This document shows, one piece after another, positions 25,979 through 38,783 of a stretch of 64,000 nt of DNA. The stretch is taken from assembly GCA_026027325.1 (NCBI GenBank), contig JAMSLZ010000002.1, positions 3,596,001 to 3,660,000 on the forward strand, read 5' to 3'. This DNA is from Actinomucor elegans (taxonomy: Eukaryota > Mucoromycota > Mucoromycetes > Mucorales > Mucoraceae). Under the pieces are notes generated by a model. The model was not told the DNA's origin, did no database searches, and saw only the letters and a list, made by a program, of their open reading frames with translations. The translations under genes were made by a program, and so were the position numbers. How positions within the stretch are numbered: the stretch's first letter is position 1; each line of letters opens with the position of its first letter.

Positions 25979-26863
25979 GTAGGGGAGCGAGCTCCATTTT
26001 TATTTAAGGTCCTTTAAACGTCAGGTGCGAGATTGAAACAGTAGTTCATGCCAAAGGGGGCGGGGTGGGACTATTTCCATTTACCGCAGCCAATGAAAAC
26101 AATGGGCCATATCTAATGCGTAAATCACTATCAACCGACTTTTTACCAACTCATAACAGCATACAGGTATCATACAAGTGTTGTAAGGTACGTTATAAAA
26201 AAGGTCTGATGTATTAATATAATAAAATAAAAATAAAAGTTATAATTGATATACCTAAAACTCAAGAAACAGTAAGCGTTATACTATGCTCAGTATCATG
26301 GTTTCTAATAATGGTTACTATGACACTAGTAATTACTTACTTTCAAACACAGCATAGAAATGTATATTCACCTTCATGGTAACTTTGTCTAATAAACCAT
26401 CAAGCAACCATTAGTTGATAGTAAAGAAGCAAAATAACTGCGGAAAATATAAACACCGTAACAAAACGGATGTAGGGCCCTCATTAAGCTTAGTCTCAAA
26501 TGCAGTTCACTTCATGATTCCGGCCGAGGAAAGAGCCCAACCCTAATCAATGAAACACCTACAGCACCAGGGTTTGAGTTTTTACATAAGAAAAATCCTG
26601 CATCTATATTAATAAGAAGGCTGTATACTATAATAAATATATTAAAGAAATATATAGCAACTGTCATGATGATGGATACATGAACAGAGGACTAAATGGT
26701 TTCACAATAGAATAACCAGTTTATCCGCTTTCCGTCTGGGATTGAAACTGGGTTCCCTTCTATAAAACAAATAATCAAGCTTCTTGCTTATTTATCTTTA
26801 TAATTTTCTTTTTTTCTTCTTCTTCTTCTTTCCCAATCAACCTATATACATTACGAAAAAAAA
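24842..26863. other. Intergenic region
   Basis: AT-rich spacer. Dispersed-repeat cores lie at 25565-25580 (TAGTAGATGCAATAGG) and 25598-25615 (ATGACATTTAACCGA). A 26-bp T-run lies near 25952-25978. The last 50 bp form a TTCTTCTTCTTCTTT leader to the next gene. No coding sequence was recognised. Confidence 0.5.
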
Positions 26864-27613
26864 ATGCTTAATAACTGTTGTTTCTGTATAAACCTTAGGT
26901 AAAGCAGAAAAAGTACAAATATAATAGCCTGACTGACATTATAATAGATCTGCAACATTACTTTTAGCAGTATTGGGTACAATCACTCATCTTTATGGTG
27001 CCATGACCTTGACTGCTTTGTCAGACGAATTTGATGAAGCTGATACTGGAGCAGTGCTTGGATTAACAGCATATTCTTACTTCTCAGGATTTGCATGCTT
27101 AGCAGGTGCTATTGGTGTATTGAAGGTAACAATAATTATGCCTTTTTTTTTTAACAGGATAAGAAAAGCTTAACCCTTTTTTGTTTATAGAATAACGTTA
27201 AACAGCTTCGTTTCTTCAACGCTTTTTATTGGGCCGATTTGGGCTTACATACGATGTTTGCAATCGGTAGTGCTTTTATGCTCTTTAGTCTTCATACAGA
27301 TATCTGTAAAGAGATTGTTAGCGAAGCCAAAGATGATGAGTTTGATATGAACACTTGTGAATTAGTTTATATTCGTGCTGCATGGATCGTTACTATTGCT
27401 ATGGCCATTAATATGCTCCTGAAGCTTCACTTTGCTTTCGCTATTCATTCTTATACTAAGCGTGTTAAGCAACAAATCAGCGAAGAAGAAATGATCAACA
27501 GTGTTATCGTTGTTTCACCTTATCCTATTGCGCAGTCTATGGATGTCAAAGAACCCATCTACGTCGCAGGTCAAGAATATATTCCTGATGAAAAGAAGCA
27601 GCAGCAAAAATAA
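26864..27613 (+). CDS. Four-TM (tetraspan) membrane protein, unknown family
   Basis: Exons 26864-26898, 26948-27125 and 27191-27613 give 212 codons, 211 aa. The 35-nt first exon encodes MLNNCCFCINLR, joined in frame to the first TM helix. Four hydrophobic helices are apparent: SATLLLAVLGTITHLYGA, AVLGLTAYSYFSGFACLA, WADLGLHTMFAIGSAFML and AWIVTIAMAINMLLKLHF. The loop between helices 3 and 4 contains two Cys (C..C, DICKEIVSEAKDDE then MNTCELVY) that could form a disulphide. The Cys-rich N-terminus is a plausible palmitoylation site. The layout recalls MARVEL/tetraspan-type fungal plasma-membrane proteins, but no signature was recognised. The tail is cytosolic and hydrophilic, ending KKQQQK. 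Confidence 0.72.
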
Positions 27614-27815
27614 ACTATTCTACTGATTATCATTTTATCATAATAAACACTTTATATATATGTATTACTGACATGTTATTAGCGTCATTATAAGCTATTT
27701 TTAAGTATATATTCTCCTACTATGCCAAGGTTACTTCACCTGAACTCTCAGCTGATTGGATCATTTTATAAGAAGCTTCCTTGTGTCCCTTTCCACTTGA
27801 TTAATTGTTGAACAA

Positions 27816-28880
27816 GTGCTATATTATCATCTGATTGCAGAATATATACATATACCATCTAGATACTATTCCACTGAGAATCTAGATCCTATTGTAATAA
27901 TAACTAACTGTAGAGTAGGACTACAAGCGCTTGCTGCTGAATTAATACAATATCAAAAGGTTTCTTTGTATATACTCTCAATCTTCTCGTCAGTCTAGAA
28001 GCATATATTACGATTGTGGTCGATTTCTTATTACATGTTCATCAACCAATGAAGTTCACGATATACGTTGGCCCTATATTGGTTAGTTAGAAACAACACG
28101 AACTTTCTAGAAATCAAAAACGCACGTCAATTCATTACGGAACCAGATCACTATTTCATAACTTATGAACCGATACCTGTAAAGGTACTCTGATTTTTTT
28201 TTTTTTTTTTTTTTGAAATTGGCTGCATTAAAAAATACGCGGACATTAATTGAAGTCTGTGATTGGTTAGGATATTATATTTCTAAGGTTTGGATTGGTT
28301 ACTTTTATCTTTGTCATTTATATAATTGCCGCTACATCTCGACCCATGGCCCTGATCTGGTTATTCATTATTGTACCTATATGCTTGAAAAAACTTTACT
28401 TTTTTTTTTTTCATTAGCAAATTTGTTTTTGATGAAAGCTGTCGTTTCTTTAATATGGCTGATAAATGAAGTGAAGCTGTATATTAATCGGCAAGCACAA
28501 TTTATTCGGAAACAAAGTTAATTGTTTTTTATTGAGTAGAGCAATCATAACAGAACCTTAAATTAATAATGATGATTTTATTACACGTAAAATTCATGAT
28601 CAATTTCCGATATCTAATCCACATGTTATATTTAATATGTTTGATATCAGTACTGAAATTGATTCATGTTCAGCCAAAAGAGAAAAATTTGTTTGTAGAC
28701 ATTTCCCCGAGTCACTCTACCATGCATGTAATATAATGATTTTAATGCAGTTGCTTTTTTTTTTAAAAAAAAAGACACTGAAAAACAGACTGGGTGATAC
28801 ATATATCATTAAAACGACTTTCATGAAATGTATTAGCGGTTTTAGTAATTTACTTGTTTGGCCCAAGGAGAATAAATAGC
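27816..28880 (+). pseudogene. Probable eroded gene of unknown family
   Basis: Several protein-like stretches occur in the same orientation but different frames: DPIVIITNCRVGLQALAAEL (near 27880-27950), KNARQFITEPDHYFITYEPI (near 28110-28180), LKNTRTLIEVCDWLGYYISK (near 28225-28290), IIAATSRPMALIWLFIIVPI (near 28330-28390) and KREKFVCRHFPESLYHA (near 28675-28730). They are separated by stops and T-runs, and no set of GT..AG introns joins them cleanly. This suggests a decaying coding sequence, or a highly spliced gene I cannot resolve. No family was recognised. Confidence 0.35.
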
Positions 28881-30458
28881 AATTGCTTTTGCGTTAGAAA
28901 AAGGATGAGACATCAAGAAACGACAGGGAGCTGTCCAAGACGAATTCTTTATGGCAAGCAGTAGGTATCCCTTTACAAATAATATAATAAGGCCAAGGAT
29001 TCGCCTAATTTTTCTGGATGTTGTTCGTAGCAAGTTGTTATTATATATAATTCCAAGAGTTTGTTGCTCTACAAATTGTATCACTTGCACTGAATTTGTG
29101 GACCATTATCAAGTAGCCTGATATTGAGTTGATATATTAGCCATCCAAGATCCTGCATACTTATCCTGTGATTGATTATTATGCCGATAAAAAAAAAGCA
29201 CCATTCACTTTATAACGAACAATGAGCAAAACGAAATGGTTTGTATGGATTATTTGGTTATAGCTTTATGTAGCAGTGTTATAAATTCAAAAATTCAAGG
29301 TTTCACATCGTGTAAAACACTTATAAAAGCCTTTTCGAGTATTCTGCAAATAGTACTTGGGAAATGCACAATGGTCTTTTTTACATTATTCGATACACAA
29401 TGTGATTTTATACCAACTTTATCAACATACTTGACGCGTATCAAGAAAACTCATCTTGACTTTAAAACTGATTGCGGGTGAAAATCTATAGAACTACTAC
29501 ATCCTTCCTCCTTCTCCCCATAGGGGGACTGTAAACGACAGTATAAAGTCAATTTTGAGACAAATAAATTTGCCAATGTCCTTTAAATTGACTTGAATCA
29601 TGCAAATGTTCATACAGAAAAAAAGTATATTAATAAAGTATGTAAAAAAAAAAAAAGTTCCATTGATCAATGTGACAGAAGATCTTGTATTTCCTTTCGA
29701 TGTATAGTTGTTTTTAAGTAAAGCATCATATCTCCTACTTTATTATATCTGTTCATACCCCCATCTGGTTCATAAAGGAAAAATGCTTCAAAAAAATGCA
29801 TCATAGGCTATGTTTCAAACAACCAAAGTTAGGCATTAATTATTATGTCTTGATACTCTATAAAAAATCCAAAAAAAATGCGAGAATACAGGCATAAGAA
29901 TTAATACATAAGAAAAAAAAAAGAATATACCGTTATAATGTTGAAATCGGACTACTTTTAGCCTCTTTACATTCATTAAACAATTCCGGTTTAATGTCGC
30001 ATCTGACAACCATTCCAAATTTAGAATGCACTACTGCATCTACAGGAACCATCTTTTTTTTTTTTTTCGATAAAGCTTAATAGTTATACCACTCTTTAGC
30101 AATGGACTGCAAATTACTTTCAATCTTTATTTATAGATTTCCTAGTAGATCTTGTTTTAATGTTGCATCTGATTAGTTATTTAGACAATGAATGAATAGT
30201 TTCATCTAATAGAACTGTTATAAAGATGCATCGTCACCAATGTACCACACTTCGCAATAATAAACTGGAAAGTATATAAGAATCTGTAGATCTGTAGCAC
30301 AATCCCAATCAAATATCACATTAAATAAGAGGCACATACTTGGAATGAACATGGACGGAGGATTAAGTTTTGATGTTTATATGAACTTGTTTCTTCGTTT
30401 CCGAATTAAACTCTGAATAAACTTCTGTGATTTTCGCCCTTAAAATTTTCCTTCCATC

Positions 30459-31128
30459 ATGCCTGTGTTAGAATTATTAAATAATGAAATACTAGCCATC
30501 ATCTTTCGTGTATGAATCTATATTTCATAATCACGGAGAGTGGAACTGGGTCGTGTATATCCATCCTTTTCACATTTTTGATTCAGTAAACTACTTACTT
30601 CAATGAGCCCTATTACTTCAATATGAATATGCTTTTTACCCTCTTAATGTTTCTAGGCCACTCTTCTGACATCTACATATTAATTCTTACCATGCTGATG
30701 CTCCAGGAATGTACTTGATTGCTTAAACCTTTGGATTGTGCATATACAACGATTTTCATAATAAAGCCTTGTGGCAATTGTCTGCGGCCAATGAAATTGG
30801 TAATCTCTGTTTTAAGCTTTGACACTTGCTAATGCAAGGGATTGGTTCTTATAAAATAAAACAGCATGATCATCGATTAGTACAACTTCAAAAGATCATC
30901 GTTTTATTGGCCATAACGCGAACAATTGGAAGGATATTTTATGGTGGATACATTGATGATTACTTGAAAGAAATCTGAAACTTATTCATGCGAACTGTTT
31001 ATTTGGGGGCATCGCAGTTTCACATTGTATTATCCGAAGTGATTCAAACTCGCTTCAGATATAACCATTTGTTAAGACACCGCATCAATATGATTGGGCA
31101 AGAGTTAGCATATAGAAGGCCTATATAA
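30459..31128 (+). pseudogene. Decayed F-box-like protein gene
   Basis: It starts with MPVLELLNNEILAIIFR, which resembles the beginning of an F-box (LPxEILxxIF). After a frame change, a single frame stays protein-like to 31128 but is broken by a handful of stop codons. Readable blocks include EWNWVVYIHPFHIFDSVNYL, ALWQLSAANEIGNLCFKL, QLQKIIVLLAITRTIGRIF and RYNHLLRHRINMIGQELAY. The stops do not lie at GT..AG introns, so nonsense decay is the simplest reading. Assignment to the F-box family rests only on the N-terminus. Confidence 0.45.
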
Positions 31129-31287
31129 TCACACAGTTTTCCATGAAAAATGGCGTTTATTTTTTTTTTTCTCTTCTACTTTCCTTTTTTTTTCTTTTTA
31201 CTCTTTTTTAAGCCTTTAAGAAAATATTAAAAGGAAAACACTTTGCTATAAATTAAAGAAGAATAACAGATACAACTCTAAAAGAAC

Positions 31288-32355
31288 ATGTCATTTACAG
31301 AAAATCGTTTTGGTGTTCTCTTGGGAGAAGAAGAGACTGAAATCGATAAACTTGGTAACGTCAAGCCCGTCGAAAAGAAGGATGACGGTCAACCCCCTAC
31401 TAGACGTGAACAACGCCGAGGAGCTCAAAGACAGCCTGCTGGTAAAGTATTCAGAAACGCGTTCTTTTTAATTTTATTGTTATTTTGCTTGTATAATAAC
31501 ATTTTTACCAGTTTCTCCGCCCTCAAGACGTGACCGTGGCAATCGTAAAGATGTTTCTGAGGGTACTTCTACCGAGGTCTCTAATGATAATGACCGCAAG
31601 TCCACCAAACCTGAGAAATCTGTTCGTTCTGTAGGTAATGTAAATAGACGTCAATTTGATCGCCATAGTGGCACTGGCCTCCAGTAAGTCGTTTGCTTAA
31701 ACGAATAACGCGTTGAATACTAAACCATCTTAGGGATAACGAAAAGAAGATCAAGCAAGGCTGGGGTGAAGCTGGTACTGCTGAATTCCAAGGGTAAGCT
31801 CAGCATAGACTGGTTTAACAAATAATTAAATCATATTTTTTTTAGTGCCCATGACGTATTGGACCCCAATGATCCAAATGCCGCCGAGACCCGTCATTCT
31901 CGTGTTGAAGAATCGGAGGAAAATACCAAAACTTTGGAAGAATACCTCGAAGAAAAGAAGGCTGCCCAAAACTTCCGTCTTGAGCAAGGTCGTAAGCCCA
32001 ATGAAGGCGTCGACGACAAACAATGGAAAGATGCTGTTGTCCTTGAAAAGGGAGATGATGCTTACTTTGCCGGCAAGGTATGGTATATAATTACAGATAT
32101 ATATACCAATTGAATACTCACGCCTTTTTTTTTTAAAAAAAAAAGGAAACTGAGGCCAAGTTAAAGAGCAAGAACAAGAAAGAAAAAGTCTACTTGGAAA
32201 TCGACCAACCTGCTCATCGTAGTGGTGGACGTGGTGGACGTGGCAATCGTGGTAATAATCGTGGTAGTGGTCGCGGCGGTCGTGGCGGTAATCGAGCTGG
32301 ACAAGGCTCTGTCAATCTGTCAGACTCAAAGGCCTTCCCCACCTTGGGTGCTTAA
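31288..32355 (+). CDS. Stm1/SERBP1 (HABP4/PAI-RBP1) family ribosome-associated protein
   Basis: Exons 31288-31441, 31512-31683, 31734-31793, 31846-32077 and 32146-32355 give 276 codons, 275 aa, all in frame. The N-terminus MSFTENRFGVLLGEEE, the basic central region (RRQFDRHSGTGLQ, then KKIKQGWGEAGTAEFQG), the acidic KTLEEYLEEKKAAQNFRLEQ and the C-terminal RGG repeats ending in AFPTLGA match the HABP4/PAI-RBP1 domain. Members bind the 80S ribosome mRNA channel and preserve inactive ribosomes (Stm1 in yeast, SERBP1 in animals). Expected to be cytoplasmic and abundant. The fourth intron ends in a T/A dyad directly at its AG. Confidence 0.88.
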
Positions 32356-34087
32356 AGAAAAAAAAATGCCTTTTTTTTTGGTATAAAAAAGAAAATATAA
32401 GCCTCATTCTTGTATTTCATGGGAAAAGTTTCAATAAAACTATTATAACAAATAAACAATATAATAAAGATGATCTTTGGTTTTTTTTTTAAAAAAGCTG
32501 TTCATATTATAAATCAATTATTTTGTCAAAAGCACTTGTTATTTGGCTTATGTTCACTCTATTACAACTTACGCTCTATTCTGTCACACTTTTTCATGTT
32601 AATGGCGATATCTATAATTGTATAATTCGGCCTATATACGGTTAAATGGAATATACCTTTGCCTGTATACCCAACTTTTGAAGAACTCTTCTCTAACCGG
32701 TGACCCAAGCACTGGCCATTCACTGAAACCCCGAACGTTTATGCATTGATTGAAGAGGAGATAAAGTAATGGTATGACAAGGTAACTCGAGATTCTTGTA
32801 ATTCGGTAAGGACCATTAAACCAGCAATTTGATCAAGACACTAAATACAACAGAGCCCAACACAAGATTTACTAATCAAAGAAAATCATTCAAGATATAT
32901 CAGGTATGATATTTGATCGAGATCAGTCGAAAAATCTGTAGATCAGGAGATCATGATTTATATGAACTATATGAACATTATAGTTGATTATTGACAAATG
33001 CAGTAGATGAATTGTAATTTGATTCAATATTAGCCGCACCAATTCTTTGAGCAAGAATATTTACCAAATGCGACATTACAGAGATTATTGAGACGATCAG
33101 TTGATCATGGGATTTAGGTTATGCGACATGTATGAAGTTTACTATTAGTATTGATAAGTCTAGTGCACTATCGTATTGTAGCTGGATTTAGGCTCTATTA
33201 GATGCAACAGTTCAATCCAAGAATGTATTCATTACTGGAAGCGAAATTTGACCAGATTGGTTGAGAAGCTTATTGACTTATGTGAATGATATAAATATAT
33301 ATATTCTCGATCATTTAAATAGAGAGCATCAATCATATTACAATTAAACAGTGATACTATACAGTATATAAAATGACTCCATTCACGAGATGAATTAGTA
33401 AAATTAAACCGGACCTGATTGCAGAAAGAAGAGGCTTGTTAACCTCCAATCAAAATATGTATTATTCCTAGCTGGAAAATCATTTTTATTGGATGTCGGT
33501 AATTGTCCTCTATAGTCCAGCCCTAGGCCTTGACATTTGATAAAGTTTCTGGAATTGAATGGATTGGAAAATCCATATAATTAAATGAAATCGCTTATGA
33601 ATGACCTTATATAAAGACAAATCAATTTAAAAAGCTGTAGGTAACTGATTATATACCATTTTTTCGTCGCTATTAGCGCATTTTCCTTTCCAGCATTTTT
33701 TTTTAACTGAAAGGAAAGGGGCTTTCACGCTAAAATTAACATGCTATTATACCTTCTATTGGATTTTCCTGTCTGTCAATTTCTTTTTTACGTATAACAA
33801 CCACAGTTGCCTATCATCTAGACTAATAAAAAAAAAAGGCTTCCGATTTTTCCTAAATCAAGAGGGAAAGCAAGCTAAATATGATTAGATCAAGGGCTAT
33901 TTGTATGATGGACCAAAAGCGTTGTTTCTAACAATCATCCTCTGTGATTTTATTTGTTTCGAATAACGATGAATATATACTACTACATGTTTAAACGAAA
34001 ACTGATTAAATGAGGAGTAAGAGGGAATATAAATAATTAAAAGGTATATATCATACATACGCAAAACCGCAACTAAGGGAGTAATAA
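32356..34087. other. Intergenic region between convergent genes
   Basis: Polyadenylation-like AATAAA motifs lie near 32434-32455. A long block from about 32900 to 33210 carries several members of the dispersed repeat (GATATTTGATCGAGATCAGTC near 32909, AATGCGACATTACAGAG near 33066, ATGCGACATG at 33121, GATGCAACAG at 33201). No gene was recognised. Confidence 0.5.
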
Positions 34088-35412
34088 TCAAGGCTGGTAT
34101 AGGCCAACAGCTTTACTACTATCTGCATCGTAAGCGCAAGCGTCCGAATCAATGACCATTTCATTGATGAGTGTTCTCAAGAATGCTTGCTCATATTTTG
34201 AATTTTCAAAAACCGTAGTTAAACTTTCAGAAGGACAACGGAGGAAGTTTGGAGCAAACACCATGGCTAGGTTATTGACGTTCATCAAAGTATCCTTGAT
34301 AATGTCAGGGTCTGTAAATTCCTATTTTATGCAAAAAGGGTAAGTTTTCATTACTAGATGCAGCCAATTATGCGGTACCTGCAGAAAACTAATAGTGAAC
34401 AAGGCGATGCGTCTATTTGTATCAGGTAATGCATTAATGATCTCTATGGCTTTATCTGGCGTTTCAGCATATCGAATACAATCATCATAATCCTCGGGTG
34501 TAATGATGGGCTCAGCCAAGTCTCTTAGCCAGTATTTAAGTAACGAAGCGGGTACATTGGGATCTGTAATGCCTGTCGCATCATAATTGCCGTTTTCAAT
34601 ACGTACACGCTATTATATAGACTGTAAGTAACACGTTGAGACATAGGTACAGTATATTACCAAGTCCGTCACTGCATCCGCATCGCCAGGAACACGAAAT
34701 ATTCCTTCTGAATGTTGGCCATTTGTTTTACGTACAGCATTAGTCAGGAACGGAACAATCTGAGGTATCAGCAAGTTCGGATTTGTGTTCTTTTGCAGGT
34801 CCATGATAAATGCCAATGATTCACCAAAAACGGAAGGTTTAAAGGGTGCTTCCTAACAAAACGTTCAATTTTACATATCAATTAGCAATAACTTTACAAA
34901 CCTTTGCTCTCATAATTTCAGCACTGGTCAACACCTTTCCTTTAGCACCCCTTGTGCAAACGCGTCTCAGTTTTGTGGAGACGTGCTGACTCATAATACC
35001 AACGTCGTTCTCGAGAGTATGATGGCTTTGTTGAACAAAGTCAGTTAAATAGGCTTCCAAGTTTTTGGAAGGCGGAAAAGTGACACTAATAATGCACAGG
35101 ATCTCCCAACCTTTGCGAATACTTTGACTACCAAAACAATCATTATGAGTTTCTACTGCGAAATAAGTTACAAATACAATGCATACCCGCTCGGGTTATC
35201 GTGAATCTGTTTGCAGGTTTGTACATAAATTTCGTCTCTCATTTGACCTTTGGTTATGCCGCAAGTAAGTATCGTTTGCATATCTTCAATTTCATTCGAG
35301 TTGCGAGGTCGAGGGCGATCACCCATTATCATTTGAATTAATTTAAAGCACTTGAGGGCATCTTTGTAGAGATCTTTATTCATCATGATCAAGGGCTGTT
35401 TGATAGAGTCCT

Positions 35413-35443
<31 letters not shown>

Positions 35444-36840
35444 TTAGTCATTTGAAGTGTTATTTGATGAATTTGCATACTTTTGTCCAAGTTAACATGT
35501 CTCTCATAGGCACTCTTCTTCTGAATAGACCTCTTTTATGAGTAGAAAAGTATTTTTGAGCAAAACCGTCAATTGCAAAACGATTGATTTCTTGTTGTAG
35601 CCCAACAGGCAAAGTAGGTCTATGTATGTACATCAGTATTGTTAAATAATTTACTGTATATAGGTATTACTTTCTGACGGTTGCATTGGGTGATATATTT
35701 TCGCAATCAATCTGGTTCAAAGGATGCATAGCCAGAGCGGCCTCTATAGCCAATAAAATGCGATGAAGCATGAATGATAAGTAATTATAAAAGAGAAAGA
35801 AAAAGAACCTACCTGGATTATTCAATGGCGCACTGACAGCTATGGAATATCTACTTTCTGCAGGGGAATTACCGGATGATCGCGAAACCAAACTTTTGAA
35901 TGGATTGGTACCGCTTGTGGAAGATTTGCTCGTTCTTGTAAAACTCGAAAATGCCGAAAAATGAGAGCCTCTTCTTGATCGATTGCTATGGTTGATTTCG
36001 GTTGAAGGCTCCTATAGAAACTGACGTTAAAAAGGAGTTGAAAAGGGATATACAAGTTTCGACTGACCTTTTGAATGATTGAAGAGCAAAAACTTTGGTT
36101 TCTTGAAGGTGATTTCTTTGCACCAAGTCCAAAATTAAATAACAAGCTGTTATTACTGCTGGTGGGACTAGTAGGTGATTCGGTAGTTGGTAGAACAGCC
36201 GATAGTGATGATTCGGTGTTTTGTATTGGTATAGAACCGATATCGATACTGATATCTTTTGTAGGCGCACTGTCTGAATTTGACCTTGTATGATGGCGTC
36301 TAGACGTGCTACTACTAGGTAAATCGAGTGATCGACTGTTTCTTTTATTTTCAGGGAATGGATATATTGTTGTAGGTGTTTCTTGAATCAATAAGGCCAT
36401 TTCTTGAGCAAAATCGGGAGAAGGCTATAATGTGAAAAGAAAAAGTAAGAAAAGGAATTTTATTGACAATCAAGCTGTACCTTCATATTAATGAGTGAAA
36501 TAACGCTCGTATCTGTGGGCTTGACCCAATTAGAGATATTGGCACGTGTATGATAATAATAAGGTAGCTTATTCTTGTCATCCCAAAGCTCCCACCAATC
36601 GCCTTCTGGATCGCTTTCTTTATTATAATAATGTTAATGTCCTTTCTATGATGAGTCTATCAATATTTACATTATAACATCTTGATCGATTGGCCTTGAC
36701 CAAGTACATTGACCAGTTGTCTATCAAATATGTCAATACAAGTGTTATCATCCTTTAAGTGAACATACTGGCTGAACATAGAAAGACCTTGCAAACTTTG
36801 GATTGGAAACTTCAACCCAATCGTACTCTATAGTTGACAT
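34088..36840 (-). CDS. WW-WW-MyTH4-RhoGAP protein (ARHGAP39/Vilse-like architecture)
   Basis: Twelve exons on the minus strand: 36840-36769, 36720-36671, 36613-36481, 36424-36068, 36011-35813, 35743-35671, 35619-35481, 35410-35187, 35127-34902, 34852-34661, 34609-34379 and 34321-34088. They total 710 codons, 709 aa; introns are 48-70 nt. WW1 lies at about residues 5-41 (YDWVEVSNPKFARSFYV..TGQCTWSRP) and WW2 at about 44-76 (GDWWELWDD..YYYHTRANISNWVKP). A Ser-rich linker follows, then MyTH4 at about 295-490 (MLTWTKDSIKQPL, EIYVQTCKQIHDNPSG, GWEILCIISVTFPPS). RhoGAP at about 492-709 has the catalytic arginine R544 in EGIFRVPGD. Proteins of this class accelerate GTP hydrolysis by Rho-type GTPases and link them to the cytoskeleton. 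It shares a 369-bp divergent promoter with the S6K-like kinase. Confidence 0.87.
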
Positions 36841-37209
36841 GATATTTAAAGAAAATAGAAAGGAAAAAGAAAGGTAGAAAGGAGCAGAAAGCCGTATTTA
36901 TGTTCAATATACACAGTGGCACAAGCCATTGTTGGTCCTTTACACGTGCAACCATACTATTGAAGAAGATATCTCTTGTTAAAACTATCAAATCCCGAAA
37001 ATCTCGATTCAATTGATCAAAACGCGTTATGAAACTACAAAACGCGTCCCTTACTTTTCTGTACGGTTACCATGGCTACGTGTATCGATAGCGGTGATTC
37101 AAATTATACAACGTTCTCGAGACTCGCTTTCCTCCTAATGATCATCAGAAAAGGGTTTAGGTAGAAATCAGCCTTCTCCTTTGTATTCCTTACATTACTC
37201 CTATAAACC
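36841..37209. promoter_or_regulatory. Divergent promoter with two ACGCGT boxes
   Basis: This 369-bp interval separates the start codons of the RhoGAP gene (-) and the AGC kinase gene (+). Two ACGCGT hexamers lie at 37022-37027 and 37042-37047, exactly 20 bp apart; in yeasts this is the MluI cell-cycle box bound by MBF at G1/S. Whether MBF uses it here is inference. Confidence 0.55.

Positions 37210-38783
<1,574 letters not shown>

Larger units (their letters stand above)
27614..31287. other. Intergenic region with two eroded coding segments
   Basis: Contains the two relics listed separately and dispersed-repeat cores in inverted orientation at 29988-30007, 30033-30045 and 30154-30174. T/A homopolymers occur near 28197-28214, 28756-28773 and 30055-30068. 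The last 150 bp before 31288 are T- and CT-rich and act as the leader of the next gene. Confidence 0.5.

Noticed and set aside
26700..26780. Possible tRNA-like segment (GGGATTGAAACTGGGTTCCC)
   Set aside because: No acceptor stem or anticodon arm could be folded around it. No tRNA gene was supported anywhere in the window.
28842..29090. 82-codon minus ORF
   Set aside because: Somewhat protein-like (AIKNSSWTAPCRFLMSHP) but no start context, no neighbours in frame and no family match.
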